DNA from: Burkholderia multivorans ATCC BAA-247 | GTDB taxonomy: Bacteria > Pseudomonadota > Gammaproteobacteria > Burkholderiales > Burkholderiaceae | Direction of reading: 5' to 3' | NCBI RefSeq assembly: GCF_000959525.1 | Contig: NZ_CP009832.1 | Location: 2,542,001-2,606,000, forward strand | DNA length: 64,000 nucleotides | Part shown: piece by piece, positions 47,361 to 56,277 of the stretch | Numbering within the stretch: the stretch's first letter is position 1 | Layout of the letters: each line of letters opens with the position of its first letter | Translations under genes and position numbers: made by a program | Notes under the pieces: model-generated | Databases searched by the model: none | The model's input: only the letters and a program-made list of their open reading frames with translations | Told to the model about the DNA's origin: nothing

Positions 47361-48619
47361 CGATCAAGCATTCCGTCAGCGTCCGCAGTCTGCGCGCTCT
47401 CGACTGGCTCAACTTCTTCGTGGCAAACGTTCAAACCGGGTTCGGTCCGTTCATCGCGTCGTACCTCGCGTCGCACAAGTGGACGCAGGGGGAGATCGGG
47501 ATGGTGCTGTCGATCGGCACGATCAGCGCGATGGTGAGCCAGGTGCCGGGCGGCGCCGCCGTCGACGCGCTCAAGAACAAGAAAGGCGCGGCCGCCTGGG
47601 CGATCGCGGCGATCATCCTGTCCGCCGTGCTGCTCGCGTCGAGCCCGACGATCGTGCCGGTGATCGCGGCCGAGGTGTTCCACGGCTTCGCGAGCTGCAT
47701 GCTCGTGCCGGCGATGGCCGCGATCTCGTTCTCGCTCGTCGGTCGCGCCGATCTCGGCGACCGGCTCGGCCGCAACGCGCGCTGGGCCTCGATCGGCAGC
47801 GCGGTCGCCGCCGGCCTGATGGGGCTCACCGGCGAATATTTCTCCGCGCGCGCGGTGTTCTGGCTGACCGCGGTGCTCGCCTTGCCCGCGCTGTTCGCGC
47901 TCGCGATGATCCAGCCGACGCACGAGGTGATCCCGCAATCGTCGTCGAAACGCGATGCGAGCGATGAAAGCGAAGAGCGCGAAACGCTGCTCGAACTGCT
48001 GCGCGACCGCCGGATGCTGATCTTCGCGGCGTGCGTCGTGCTGTTCCACCTGTCGAACGCGGCGATGCTGAACCTCGCGGCAGGCGAAGTGACGGCCGGG
48101 ATGGGCGAAAACGTGCAGCTCGTGATCGCGGCATGCATCATCGTGCCGCAGGCAATCGTCGCGATGCTCTCGCCGTGGGTCGGCCGTTCCGCGCAGCGCT
48201 GGGGCCGCCGGCCGATCCTGCTGCTCGGCTTCTCGGCGCTGCCCGTGCGTGCGCTGCTGTTCGCCGGCGTCAGCAGCCCTTACCTGCTCGTGCCGGTGCA
48301 GATGCTCGACGGCATCAGCGCGGCCGTGTTCGGCGTGATGCTGCCGCTCATCGCGGCCGACGTCGCGGGCGGCAAGGGGCGCTACAACCTCTGCATCGGC
48401 CTGTTCGGGCTCGCGGCCGGGATCGGCGCGACGCTCAGCACCGCGGCGGCCGGCTACGTCGCCGATCATTTCGGCAATGCGGTCAGCTTCTTCGGGCTCG
48501 CGGGCGCGGGCGCGCTCGCCGTGCTGCTGGTATGGCTGGGGATGCCGGAGACACGCGTCGAGAACGGCGATTCGCCGGCCGACGAACCAGCGGCCGCATC
48601 GCCGGAACAGGCGCACTGA
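47357..48619 (+). CDS. Major facilitator superfamily transporter
   Basis: A 420-residue transporter with twelve predicted helices and a central hydrophilic loop rich in Ser, Asp and Glu (SSSKRDASDESEERETL). The inter-helix basic motifs NKKGAA and RSAQRWGRRPILLLG match MFS loop patterns. Its ATG overlaps the PRC-barrel stop, so the two are co-translated. The substrate is not predictable; MFS proteins of this kind are annotated as putative drug or metabolite exporters. Confidence 0.85.
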   Translation: MTIKHSVSVRSLRALDWLNFFVANVQTGFGPFIASYLASHKWTQGEIGMVLSIGTISAMVSQVPGGAAVDALKNKKGAAAWAIAAIILSAVLLASSPTIVPVIAAEVFHGFASCMLVPAMAAISFSLVGRADLGDRLGRNARWASIGSAVAAGLMGLTGEYFSARAVFWLTAVLALPALFALAMIQPTHEVIPQSSSKRDASDESEERETLLELLRDRRMLIFAACVVLFHLSNAAMLNLAAGEVTAGMGENVQLVIAACIIVPQAIVAMLSPWVGRSAQRWGRRPILLLGFSALPVRALLFAGVSSPYLLVPVQMLDGISAAVFGVMLPLIAADVAGGKGRYNLCIGLFGLAAGIGATLSTAAAGYVADHFGNAVSFFGLAGAGALAVLLVWLGMPETRVENGDSPADEPAAASPEQAH

Positions 48620-48659
48620 ACGCGGCACACGCCGTCCTCCGTTTCTTGACCGACGCACG

Positions 48660-49229
48660 ATGGATACGATCCGGACACTCAACGAAGCACGCCAGCAGAT
48701 CCAGCAGTCGATCTTCGATCTGTTCAAGGGCCTGACGTTCGGCGAGCGGCTCGCGCAAGGCGGCCTGATGGCGTTCCAGGCCGTGTGCGGCGCCTGCCTC
48801 GCGTATGCGATCGGCCGCGCGCTGCACACCGAGCAGGCCGTGTGGGCCGCGATCACCGCGATCGCCGTGACGCAGCACAATTACTCGGACACGATGTCGC
48901 TGTCGCGCGACCAGTTCATCGGCGCGATGGTCGGCGGCGTGCTCGGCTTCGCGGGCGCGGCGCTCGGCGGCGACCGGATGCTCGCCTATGCGCTGACGGT
49001 CGCGGTCGTGATCGTCTGCTGCTGGTGTCTGAATGTCGGCAGCGCGGCACGGCTCGGCGGCGTCACCGCGACGATCGTACTGCTGTTTCCGGGCAACGGC
49101 CCGCTCTGGGACATTCCGCTGATGCGGCTCGGTGAAGTCGCGCTCGGCACGCTGTGCGCGCTCGGCGTGTGCTGGGTGATGTCGCGCGTCGAACGGCGCT
49201 GGTTCCGGCGCGCGGCGGCCGGAAAGTGA
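48660..49229 (+). CDS. FUSC-family membrane protein
   Basis: A 189-residue protein with about five membrane segments, corresponding to the fusaric-acid-resistance-type (FUSC) N-terminal module. MAFQAVCGACLAYAIG, AVWAAITAIAVTQHNYSDTMSLSRDQFIGAMVGGVLG and GEVALGTLCALGVCWVMSRVE are recognisable. It lacks the cytoplasmic and C-terminal halves of full-length FUSC or AaeB efflux proteins. It follows the MFS gene by 40 bases. Confidence 0.8.
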   Translation: MDTIRTLNEARQQIQQSIFDLFKGLTFGERLAQGGLMAFQAVCGACLAYAIGRALHTEQAVWAAITAIAVTQHNYSDTMSLSRDQFIGAMVGGVLGFAGAALGGDRMLAYALTVAVVIVCCWCLNVGSAARLGGVTATIVLLFPGNGPLWDIPLMRLGEVALGTLCALGVCWVMSRVERRWFRRAAAGK

Positions 49230-49230
49230 C

Positions 49231-49258
49231 GCGGCTGCCGCGCGCACGCGGCAGCCGC
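49231..49258. terminator. Hairpin between convergent FUSC and rcnB-like genes
   Basis: Perfect 12-bp inverted repeat GCGGCTGCCGCG-CGCA-CGCGGCAGCCGC directly after the FUSC stop. No U-tract follows on either strand, so termination would rely on the stem or on Rho. Confidence 0.45.
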
Positions 49259-49273
49259 ATGGGAATCGCGCCG

Positions 49274-49663
49274 TTACGGGCCGACGCGCAGCACGAGGCC
49301 CGAGCCGATCTGCACGAGCAGATAGTCGCCGCCGATGCCGACCCACTGATAACCGCGCGGCGGCGGGCTCAGATGATAGCCGCGCCAGTCGTCGACCACG
49401 TACTGGCGCTCGCGGAACTCGGGCGGCAGCCGGTCGCCCTTGTGCCAGTCGCGGCGCGGCTGGTCGGCCCAGCGCGGCGGCACGTCGTGGTCGTCGCCGC
49501 GACGCTTGGCCTGGCCCGGCGGTACGTGCTTCGGACCATGGCCGCGCTGCATGCCGGGGCCGCCGTGATTGTCGTGGTTGCCGTGATCCTGCGCGAAGGC
49601 TCCCTGTGCGGCGAACCCGGCCGCGATCAGCGCAGCGAGCGCCATCCGGTGCGTCTTCTTCAT
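49274..49663 (-). CDS. RcnB-family periplasmic protein
   Basis: A 129-residue secreted protein: signal peptide (MKKTHRMALAALIAAGFAAQ with AFA cleavage region), a His/Gly/Asp-rich linker (DHGNHDNHGGPGMQRGHG), then the RcnB domain (LPPEFRERQYVVDDWRGYHLSPPPRGYQWV, DYLLVQIGSGLVL). RcnB in E. coli is involved in Ni/Co homeostasis; the His-rich linker could bind metal. I keep to the family name because there is no rcnA neighbour. Confidence 0.83.
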   Translation of the reverse strand: MKKTHRMALAALIAAGFAAQGAFAQDHGNHDNHGGPGMQRGHGPKHVPPGQAKRRGDDHDVPPRWADQPRRDWHKGDRLPPEFRERQYVVDDWRGYHLSPPPRGYQWVGIGGDYLLVQIGSGLVLRVGP

Positions 49664-49752
49664 TGTCGTTCCCTCCGTGTTGTCACGTCGAATCGGAAAC
49701 AGCGGGACTGCGCGGGGAAGACTAGCATATCGGCGGGACAAGCCTGCGCACG

Positions 49753-51534
49753 TCACGCCGCCTGCTGCTGATACTGGATCCGATGAAGGTGCGCATAGAG
49801 ACCGCCGTGGCGCAGCAGCTCGTCATGGCTGCCCGATTCGACGATCTTGCCCGCTTCGAGCACGAGAATGCGGTCCGCACGCTCGATCGTCGAGAGTCGA
49901 TGCGCGATCACGAGCGTCGTGCGGCCTTCCATCAGCCGCTCGAGCGCCGCCTGCACGTGGCGCTCCGATTCGGAGTCGAGCGCGGACGTCGCTTCGTCGA
50001 GGATCAGGATCGGCGCATCCTTGTAGATCGCGCGCGCGATCGCCAGCCGCTGGCGCTGGCCGCCCGACAGCCGCATCCCGTTGCCGCCGACCACCGTATC
50101 GAGCCCGTCCGGCATCGCGGCGACCGCGTCGGCGAGATTCGCGGCCTCGAGTGCCGCCTGCACGCGCGCGCGGTCGGGCGTTTGCCCGTACGCGACGTTG
50201 GCTGCGATCGTGTCATTGAACAGCACGACGTCCTGGCTCACCATCGCCATCTGGCCGCGCAGCGCATGGAGGTCGAACTCGGCGATCGGCACGCCGTCGA
50301 GCAGAATCGCGCCGCCGGTCGGATCGAAGAAACGCGGCAGCAGGTTCACGAGCGTCGTCTTGCCGCTGCCGGACGGCCCGGCAAGCGCGATCATCTCGCC
50401 CGGCGCGACGTTGAACGAGATGCGGTCGAGCGTCGGCCGCTCGGTCGCGCCGTAATCGAACGACACGTCGCGGAACTCGATTTCGCCGCGTGCGCGCGCG
50501 AGCGGCCGGCCGCCGCCCTGCGGTTCGGCAGGCTCGTCGATCAGCCCGAAGATCAGTTCGGCGGCGGTCATCCCGCGCTGCAGCGGCTGATTCACGTCGA
50601 TCAGGTGCTTCAGCGGCGAAATCACGAGCAGCATCGACGTGACGAACGCGACGAAGCCGCCGACCGTCGTCTGATCGTTCGACGACTGCACGACCGCGAT
50701 CGTGATCACGACGGCGAGCGCGATCGACGCGAGGAACTGCGTGAGCGGCTGCGCGAGCCCGCCCGAGATCGTCATCCGCATCGCGTAGCCGCGCAGCCGC
50801 TTGCTCATCGCCGTGAAACGGTCGATCTCGTACGATTCGCCGTTGTGCACCTTGACCACCTTGTAGCCGCCGACCGTCTCTTCGACGATGTACGACAGCT
50901 CGTTCGTGAGCGTCTGGTGCTCGCGGTTCAGGCGGCGCAAACGCCGGTTGATCTTGCTGACCAGCCAGCCGATGCCCGGCAGGATCACCGCGACGATCAG
51001 CGTCAGCCGCCAGTTCAGGTAGAACAGATAGCCGAGCAGGAACACGACCGTCAGCGAATCGCGCACGAGCGTGACCATCACGCCGGTCAGCACCGACAGG
51101 ATCTGATTGACCTCGAACACGATCGCATTGATCACCGTGCTCGCCGTTTCGCGCTGGAAGAACGACGCGCCGGTATGGATCATGCGCTGGAACATCTCGA
51201 GACGCAGCTGCAGCAGGATGCGGTTCGAGACGTAGTTGAGCAGGTAATTCGACGCGTACTGCGATACGCCGCGGATGAGCGCGAGGCCGATCACCGCGAT
51301 CGGCACGTACCATTTCGCGCGGTCGCTGCCGTGCGAACCAAAGCCGTGGTCGAGGAGCGGCTTGAGCAGCGCCGGAATGCCGGCTTCGGTCCCCGCCACG
51401 ATCCCCATCGTGACGATGGCGAGCAGCACGATGCCGACGAGCGGCCGGATATACGGCCACAGGCGCTTGAAGACCGTGACCGGCGACGTGCCCGTGCCGT
51501 TCATCGGTTTGCGAAGTGTGTTCTGGGTTTCCAA
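49753..51534 (-). CDS. msbA: Lipid A export ABC transporter MsbA
   Basis: Flips lipid A-core across the inner membrane. The 593-residue half-transporter has six membrane helices in the N-terminal part. The ATPase domain (from about residue 350) has Walker [10 protein letters not shown], signature LSGGQRQR, Walker [14 protein letters not shown], and the H-loop IAHRLST. It lies beside LPS glycosyltransferases. Its -10 TATAAT is at 51622-51627 on the minus strand, divergent from the waaE-like gene. Confidence 0.93.
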   Translation of the reverse strand: METQNTLRKPMNGTGTSPVTVFKRLWPYIRPLVGIVLLAIVTMGIVAGTEAGIPALLKPLLDHGFGSHGSDRAKWYVPIAVIGLALIRGVSQYASNYLLNYVSNRILLQLRLEMFQRMIHTGASFFQRETASTVINAIVFEVNQILSVLTGVMVTLVRDSLTVVFLLGYLFYLNWRLTLIVAVILPGIGWLVSKINRRLRRLNREHQTLTNELSYIVEETVGGYKVVKVHNGESYEIDRFTAMSKRLRGYAMRMTISGGLAQPLTQFLASIALAVVITIAVVQSSNDQTTVGGFVAFVTSMLLVISPLKHLIDVNQPLQRGMTAAELIFGLIDEPAEPQGGGRPLARARGEIEFRDVSFDYGATERPTLDRISFNVAPGEMIALAGPSGSGKTTLVNLLPRFFDPTGGAILLDGVPIAEFDLHALRGQMAMVSQDVVLFNDTIAANVAYGQTPDRARVQAALEAANLADAVAAMPDGLDTVVGGNGMRLSGGQRQRLAIARAIYKDAPILILDEATSALDSESERHVQAALERLMEGRTTLVIAHRLSTIERADRILVLEAGKIVESGSHDELLRHGGLYAHLHRIQYQQQAA

Positions 51535-51621
51535 GGCGATCCTTCTTGAGCCGCGGCGCGGCGCGCGGCGCGCGCCCGCCCGGGATCCTGCCCGTCGGGC
51601 CGGCGCCGAAAATGGCCCAAC

Positions 51622-51627
51622 ATTATA
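51622..51627 (-). promoter_or_regulatory. -10 element of the msbA promoter
   Basis: TATAAT on the minus strand, 88 bases upstream of the msbA start. The divergent waaE-like gene has TATACT at 51687-51692 on the plus strand, so both genes are fired from this short intergenic region. Confidence 0.5.
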
Positions 51628-51728
51628 GCCGCACCGCCCCGTCGCGCCCCGCGGTCGACGCCGCGGGCACGATGCGGGCCGGCGGGTATACTGCCGCTCA
51701 CGTTTTCTTCGCCTTTCCGACGATTTTC

Positions 51729-52481
51729 ATGGCTGAACCCACCCTCGGCGTCGCTCTCATCGCCCTCAATGCGTCCGCGCGGCTCGCGCAGTGCCTCGAT
51801 GCGCTGACCTTCGCGGACGACATCGTCGTCATCGACGGCGGCAGCACCGACGACACGGTCGCGATCGCCCAGGCGCACGGTGCACGCGTGATCGTCGAGC
51901 GCGACTGGCCGGGCTTCGGCCCGCAGAAGAACCGCGCGCTCGACGCGCTCGATACCGACTGGATCCTGTCGCTCGACACCGACGAAGTGGTCAGCCCCGA
52001 ACTTGCGCAGTCGATCCGCGACGCGATCCGCACGCCGGCCGCCGACGTCTATGCGCTCGACCGGCTGTCGAGCTTCTGCGGACGCTGGATCCACCACAGC
52101 GGCTGGTATCCGGACTGGGTGCCGCGCCTGTTCCGGCGCGGGACCGCGCGCTTCTCCGACGATCTCGTGCACGAACGCCTCGTGTTCGACACGCCGGCAC
52201 AGCGGCTGTCCGGCAAGCTGATGCACTACTCCTACGAGGACTTCGAAACGGTCGTGCGCAAGCTCGACGCCTATTCGACGGCCGGCGCCCGCCAGCGCCG
52301 CGCGGCCGGACAGCGCGGCGGCTTCGGCAAGGCGCTCGCGCGCGGCGCCTGGGCGTTCGTCCGCACTTACGTGCTGCGGCGCGGGTTTCTCGACGGCCGC
52401 GCGGGCTTCATGATCGCCGTCTTCAACGCGGAAACCGTCTATTACCGCTTCCTGAAACTCGGCCACCCGCCGGCCCGCTGA
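51729..52481 (+). CDS. WaaE/KdtX-like family 2 glycosyltransferase
   Basis: A 250-residue GT-A enzyme with the nucleotide-sugar motif VVIDGGSTDDTVAIA, GFGPQKNRALD, the metal-binding DTDEVVSPEL, then RWIHHSGWYPDWVPRLFRRG and a C-terminal membrane-associated segment. These are the blocks of WaaE/KdtX-type core glucosyltransferases of LPS. The first codon is the ATG at 51729, although the frame is open to 51516. It is divergent from msbA. Confidence 0.87.
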   Translation: MAEPTLGVALIALNASARLAQCLDALTFADDIVVIDGGSTDDTVAIAQAHGARVIVERDWPGFGPQKNRALDALDTDWILSLDTDEVVSPELAQSIRDAIRTPAADVYALDRLSSFCGRWIHHSGWYPDWVPRLFRRGTARFSDDLVHERLVFDTPAQRLSGKLMHYSYEDFETVVRKLDAYSTAGARQRRAAGQRGGFGKALARGAWAFVRTYVLRRGFLDGRAGFMIAVFNAETVYYRFLKLGHPPAR

Positions 52482-52595
52482 TCGGCCGCCGCCGGCCGCA
52501 GCGTTACAATGCCGGGCTGCCCCGCGCGGCCGCGCCCTGCGGGCCGCCGCGCAATCGCCGTCCGTCCGACACGACGACCACCGAATCCGACCGCC

Positions 52596-53438
52596 ATGTT
52601 CTCCATCATCATCCCGACCTGGAACAACCTGCCGTACCTCAAGCTCGTCGTCGACAGCCTGCGCCGCCATTCTGCCTACGAGCATCAGATCATCGTGCAC
52701 GTGAACGACGGCTCGGACGGCTCGCTCGACTGGGTGCGCAGCGAGCGTCTCGAGCATACGGCGTCGCCCGGCAACATCGGCATCTGCCACGCGGTGAATC
52801 TCGCAGCCGCGCGCGCGACGCGCGACTACGTCGTCTACATGAACGACGACATGTTCTGCTGTCCCGGCTGGGATGCCGCGCTGGCACGGCGCATCGAGCA
52901 GATGCCGACCGATCTGTTCATGCTGTCGGGCACGATGGTCGAGCCGGTCGATACGCGCAATCCGTGCGTCGTCGTCGCGGACTTCGGCCGCGATGCCGAA
53001 CACTTCGACGCGGCTGCGCTCGTCGCCGCCGCACCGCGGCTCGCGCGCGCGGACTGGCTCGGCTCCACGTGGCCGCCGACGCTCGTGCACCGCGACTGGT
53101 GGAACCGGATCGGCGGCTACAGCAGCGAACTGTCGCCCGGGATGAGCAGCGACAACGACTTCTCGATGAAATTCTGGGACGCCGGCTGCCGGATCTTCCT
53201 CGGCGTCGGCGACAGTCTCGTCTATCACTTCCAGCAGAAGAGCACCGGCAAGATCGTCAAGAACGACGGACGCCGCCAGTTCCTGAACAAATGGGGCATG
53301 ACGCAGGCGACGTTCGACCGCTACTACCTGCATCGCGGCGAACCGGCCGGCACGCGCCTCGCGCTCGACACGCCGGCTGTCGAAGGGCGCCTCAAGCGCG
53401 CCCTGCTGCGCTCGCGGATCAAACGGGCGTTCAGCTGA
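52596..53438 (+). CDS. Family 2 glycosyltransferase
   Basis: A 280-residue GT-A glycosyltransferase: MFSIIIPTWNNLPYLKLVVDSL at the start, HVNDGSDGSLDWV, the acceptor-side VYMNDDMFCCPGWD with the DxD-like pair, and SSDNDFSMKFWDAGCRIFLGVG. It lies in the LPS cluster, 114 bases after the WaaE-like gene, with a possible -10 TACAAT at 52505-52510. Donor and acceptor are unknown; a core-oligosaccharide role is inferred from position. Confidence 0.85.
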   Translation: MFSIIIPTWNNLPYLKLVVDSLRRHSAYEHQIIVHVNDGSDGSLDWVRSERLEHTASPGNIGICHAVNLAAARATRDYVVYMNDDMFCCPGWDAALARRIEQMPTDLFMLSGTMVEPVDTRNPCVVVADFGRDAEHFDAAALVAAAPRLARADWLGSTWPPTLVHRDWWNRIGGYSSELSPGMSSDNDFSMKFWDAGCRIFLGVGDSLVYHFQQKSTGKIVKNDGRRQFLNKWGMTQATFDRYYLHRGEPAGTRLALDTPAVEGRLKRALLRSRIKRAFS

Positions 53439-53541
53439 TCCGCGCCAGGCGACTGGACGGGACGGGGGAACCGGTTCGCGTATACTGCGCGCTTCGGGTC
53501 ACCGCGCTCGACGCTGCCTTCGCCCCAATCGACAGGTTCCG

Positions 53542-54822
53542 ATGCTTTCGTTCTCCACCCCCGCCTCGCGGCGCCTGACCGCGGCCCGCGCCTTCGCCGT
53601 CATCGCACTGTGCATGGTCCCCGTGTCGACCGCGCTGACCAACGTGTTCTGCGCGCTGTTCGCCGTCGCGCTGATCGTCTCGCCCGAGTTCTGGCGCAAC
53701 CTGCGCACGCTCGTCACCGAACCCGCGTCGCTCGCCGCACTGCTGATCCTGGCCGCGCTCGCGTTGAGCGTCGCGTACACGGTCGCGCCGCACGACAAGG
53801 CGTGGAACTGGGTCGCGAAATACGACAAGCTGCTGCTGCTGCCGTTCGCGATGCTCGCGTTTCGTCATTCGGGCTGGGCCCCGATCGTGCGGCGCTGCTG
53901 GTTCGGCACGCTGTGCGTGATCCTGCTGCTGTCGACGACGAATTATCTCGGCTTGACGGCGATCGGCCCGGCCCATGCGTTTTCGCTGCCGGTGTCGCGC
54001 GCGTGGGTATTCAAGAACCATATCGCGGCCGGCATGTTCGGCGCGCTGCTGTTCTACCAGGCAGCCGATCTTGCGCTGGCCGCGCGCACCGCGCTGTCGC
54101 GTACGGCTTATGCGGCCGTCGCCGCGTGGGCGCTCGTCAACGTGTTCGTGATGCTGCAGGGGCGCACCGGTCAGATCGTCGCGCTGCTGCTGATGCTCGT
54201 CGTCGCCGTGCGTTTCGTCCTGCTGCTGCGCCGGCAGTCGGCGTTGCGGGCGGGGTTGGCCGCCGGTGCGCTGTTGCTCGCGGCTGCGGCGCTCGTGGTT
54301 GCGGCCTCCACGATCCACGGCGGCCGCCTCGCGCAGATCGTGTCCGAAGTTCAGCAGTATCGGCAAAGCGATGCGGCGACGTCGGCCGGCCTGCGCCTCG
54401 AGTGGTACAAGAAGGGACTGCAGCTGTATCTGGCGCGCCCGGCCATCGGCTATGGCGCCGGCGGCCTCGAGTTCGAATTCCAGAAGCTCGCGGCCGGCAA
54501 GACGGCCGCCGAAGGGCAGCTGACATCGAACCCGCACAACGAATACATGCTGATGGCGGTGCAGCTCGGCACGGTCGGCGTGCTGCTGCTCGTGAACCTG
54601 ATCGTGCAGATCGCGCGCGGCAGCGCCACGCTCGACCCGCGCTCGCGTCATTTGCTGCTTGGCTGGCTGGTGATCTTCACGATCGGCAGTCTCGCCAATT
54701 CGCTGCTGCTCGATTTCGCCGAAGGGCATCTGACGATGCTGCTCGCCGGCATTCTGCTCGGCTGCCGCGAGCGCAAGGAAGCGCCGCCGCGCGAGACGTC
54801 GGCGATTCGGCACAGCGCGTAA
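53542..54822 (+). CDS. waaL: O-antigen ligase family protein
   Basis: Polytopic membrane protein (426 residues, about eleven helices) of the WaaL/Wzy superfamily. The conserved periplasmic block SNPHNEYMLMAVQLGTVGVLLL carries the active-site His, and GLRLEWYKKGLQLYLARPAIGYGAG the conserved Arg region. Attaches O-antigen to lipid A-core, or polymerises O units. Its position among LPS core genes favours ligase. TATACT at 53481-53486 is a likely -10. Confidence 0.83.
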   Translation: MLSFSTPASRRLTAARAFAVIALCMVPVSTALTNVFCALFAVALIVSPEFWRNLRTLVTEPASLAALLILAALALSVAYTVAPHDKAWNWVAKYDKLLLLPFAMLAFRHSGWAPIVRRCWFGTLCVILLLSTTNYLGLTAIGPAHAFSLPVSRAWVFKNHIAAGMFGALLFYQAADLALAARTALSRTAYAAVAAWALVNVFVMLQGRTGQIVALLLMLVVAVRFVLLLRRQSALRAGLAAGALLLAAAALVVAASTIHGGRLAQIVSEVQQYRQSDAATSAGLRLEWYKKGLQLYLARPAIGYGAGGLEFEFQKLAAGKTAAEGQLTSNPHNEYMLMAVQLGTVGVLLLVNLIVQIARGSATLDPRSRHLLLGWLVIFTIGSLANSLLLDFAEGHLTMLLAGILLGCRERKEAPPRETSAIRHSA

Positions 54823-54926
54823 TTCGGGCACACGCGCGTTCCATCGCGCGAGATGGCCCGCGCCGCCGCGTGACTCGAGCGGCGCTCGCGCGTTCGTGAA
54901 TCGTGAAAGGAGCGCGGCGGCGCAGA

Positions 54927-56105
54927 TCAGGCGCGGCCCGCGCGATGCAGCCGCGACGTATCGACGACCGCTTCGGTCGGGTCCGGGCGCGCGAGGCCGA
55001 GCATCTCCGCGGCCGCCCTCTTCACGCGCTGCGCGTCGAGATTCTCCAGACAGTCGCTACGGCTGTCGACGTGGCGGTCGCAGCCCTCATGCCGACACGG
55101 CACGCAATCGCCGTCGCCCTGCAGCAGCCACACGTTACCGTGCCGCCCCGAGCCACGCAGCGGCCACGGGTTCTCAGTGGCCGGCCAGTGCTGCGGCCAG
55201 GGCCCCCAGCGCACCGGGTCGGACGGTCCGAACAGCGCGATCGTAGCGGTGCCGGTCGCGGCCGCGACGTGCGTGGCGCCCGTGTCGGGCCCGATGAAGA
55301 GCCGTGCGCGTCGCACGAGTTCGGCGCTTTCCCCGAACGTCAGCCGCCCGACGAGATTCAGCACGTCGCCGCCCGCTTCGGCGGCGACCTGCTCGGCATA
55401 CTCGCGCTCGCGATCGGCGGGACCGCCCGACAACGCGACCGCGAAACCGCGAGCGCGCAGCCAGCCGATCATCTCGACCCAGCCGTCGAGCCGCCATTGT
55501 TTGTAGCGGAACATCGGATACGGATGCAGTACGACGAGCGGCTTGCCTGCGCGCACGGCCGGCGATTCGGCGAGCCATGCGTCGAAACGCGCGCGACGCT
55601 CGGGATCGTCGCCGATACCCGGCGCCACGACCTCGGACACCGGATCGATGCCGATGACGGGCGCGAGCGCGAGCGTGCTGACGACCGTATGCGCGGACTG
55701 GTGATGATTGATCGCGATGCCGTTCAGCATCAGGCGCGTGAGCCACGTGAGGCGCTCGGGATCGACGAGCCCGACGCGCTTGCGGCCCGCGAACCAGCTG
55801 TAAAAGCGCGGCCGATCGGAGCTCAGCGCCGCGCACGCGAGATCGTAGCGGCGCCACATCGACAACGCGTCGCGCAGCCGCTCGCGAAACCCGGCCCGCT
55901 GCGCGACGACGATCACGCGCCGGACGTCGGGATTGTGCTCGAGCACGCCTTCGGTCCCGCGAAACACCAGCATGTCGATCTGCGCGTCCGGCCAGCGGGC
56001 CTTCAGCGAACGCACGAGCGGCGTCGTCAGCAGCACGTCGCCGATCCGGCGCGGCGCGGCGACGAGAATGGTTCTGGGCGGTCGGGCGGAGGAAAACAGG
56101 GCCAC
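54927..56105 (-). CDS. GT9 family (heptosyltransferase-like) glycosyltransferase
   Basis: A 392-residue GT-B enzyme of the ADP-heptose transferase family. It has PRRIGDVLLTTPLVRSLKARWP near the start and FIGPDTGATHVAAATGTATIALFGPSDPVRWGPW for donor binding. A CVPC...CDRH cysteine cluster lies near the C-terminus, as in some GT9 members. The GTG at 56105 gives a start seven codons after the last clearly non-family residues. It may add heptose to the LPS inner core; which linkage is unknown. Confidence 0.85.
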   Translation of the reverse strand: MALFSSARPPRTILVAAPRRIGDVLLTTPLVRSLKARWPDAQIDMLVFRGTEGVLEHNPDVRRVIVVAQRAGFRERLRDALSMWRRYDLACAALSSDRPRFYSWFAGRKRVGLVDPERLTWLTRLMLNGIAINHHQSAHTVVSTLALAPVIGIDPVSEVVAPGIGDDPERRARFDAWLAESPAVRAGKPLVVLHPYPMFRYKQWRLDGWVEMIGWLRARGFAVALSGGPADREREYAEQVAAEAGGDVLNLVGRLTFGESAELVRRARLFIGPDTGATHVAAATGTATIALFGPSDPVRWGPWPQHWPATENPWPLRGSGRHGNVWLLQGDGDCVPCRHEGCDRHVDSRSDCLENLDAQRVKRAAAEMLGLARPDPTEAVVDTSRLHRAGRA

Positions 56106-56277
56106 GTCAATCGGTCCGTCAGGCTGGCTAAACAAGGCTGGCAATGTACAGGATTTTGCGGCAGCCGGCGTGTTTACCGGTCGTGCGGCGCAAGCGGCAG
56201 CCCATACAAACACGGCCCGTCGTACCGCACGCTGCGATACGCGGGCCACACCTCGCGACGATCGTCAGGAATCGCGG

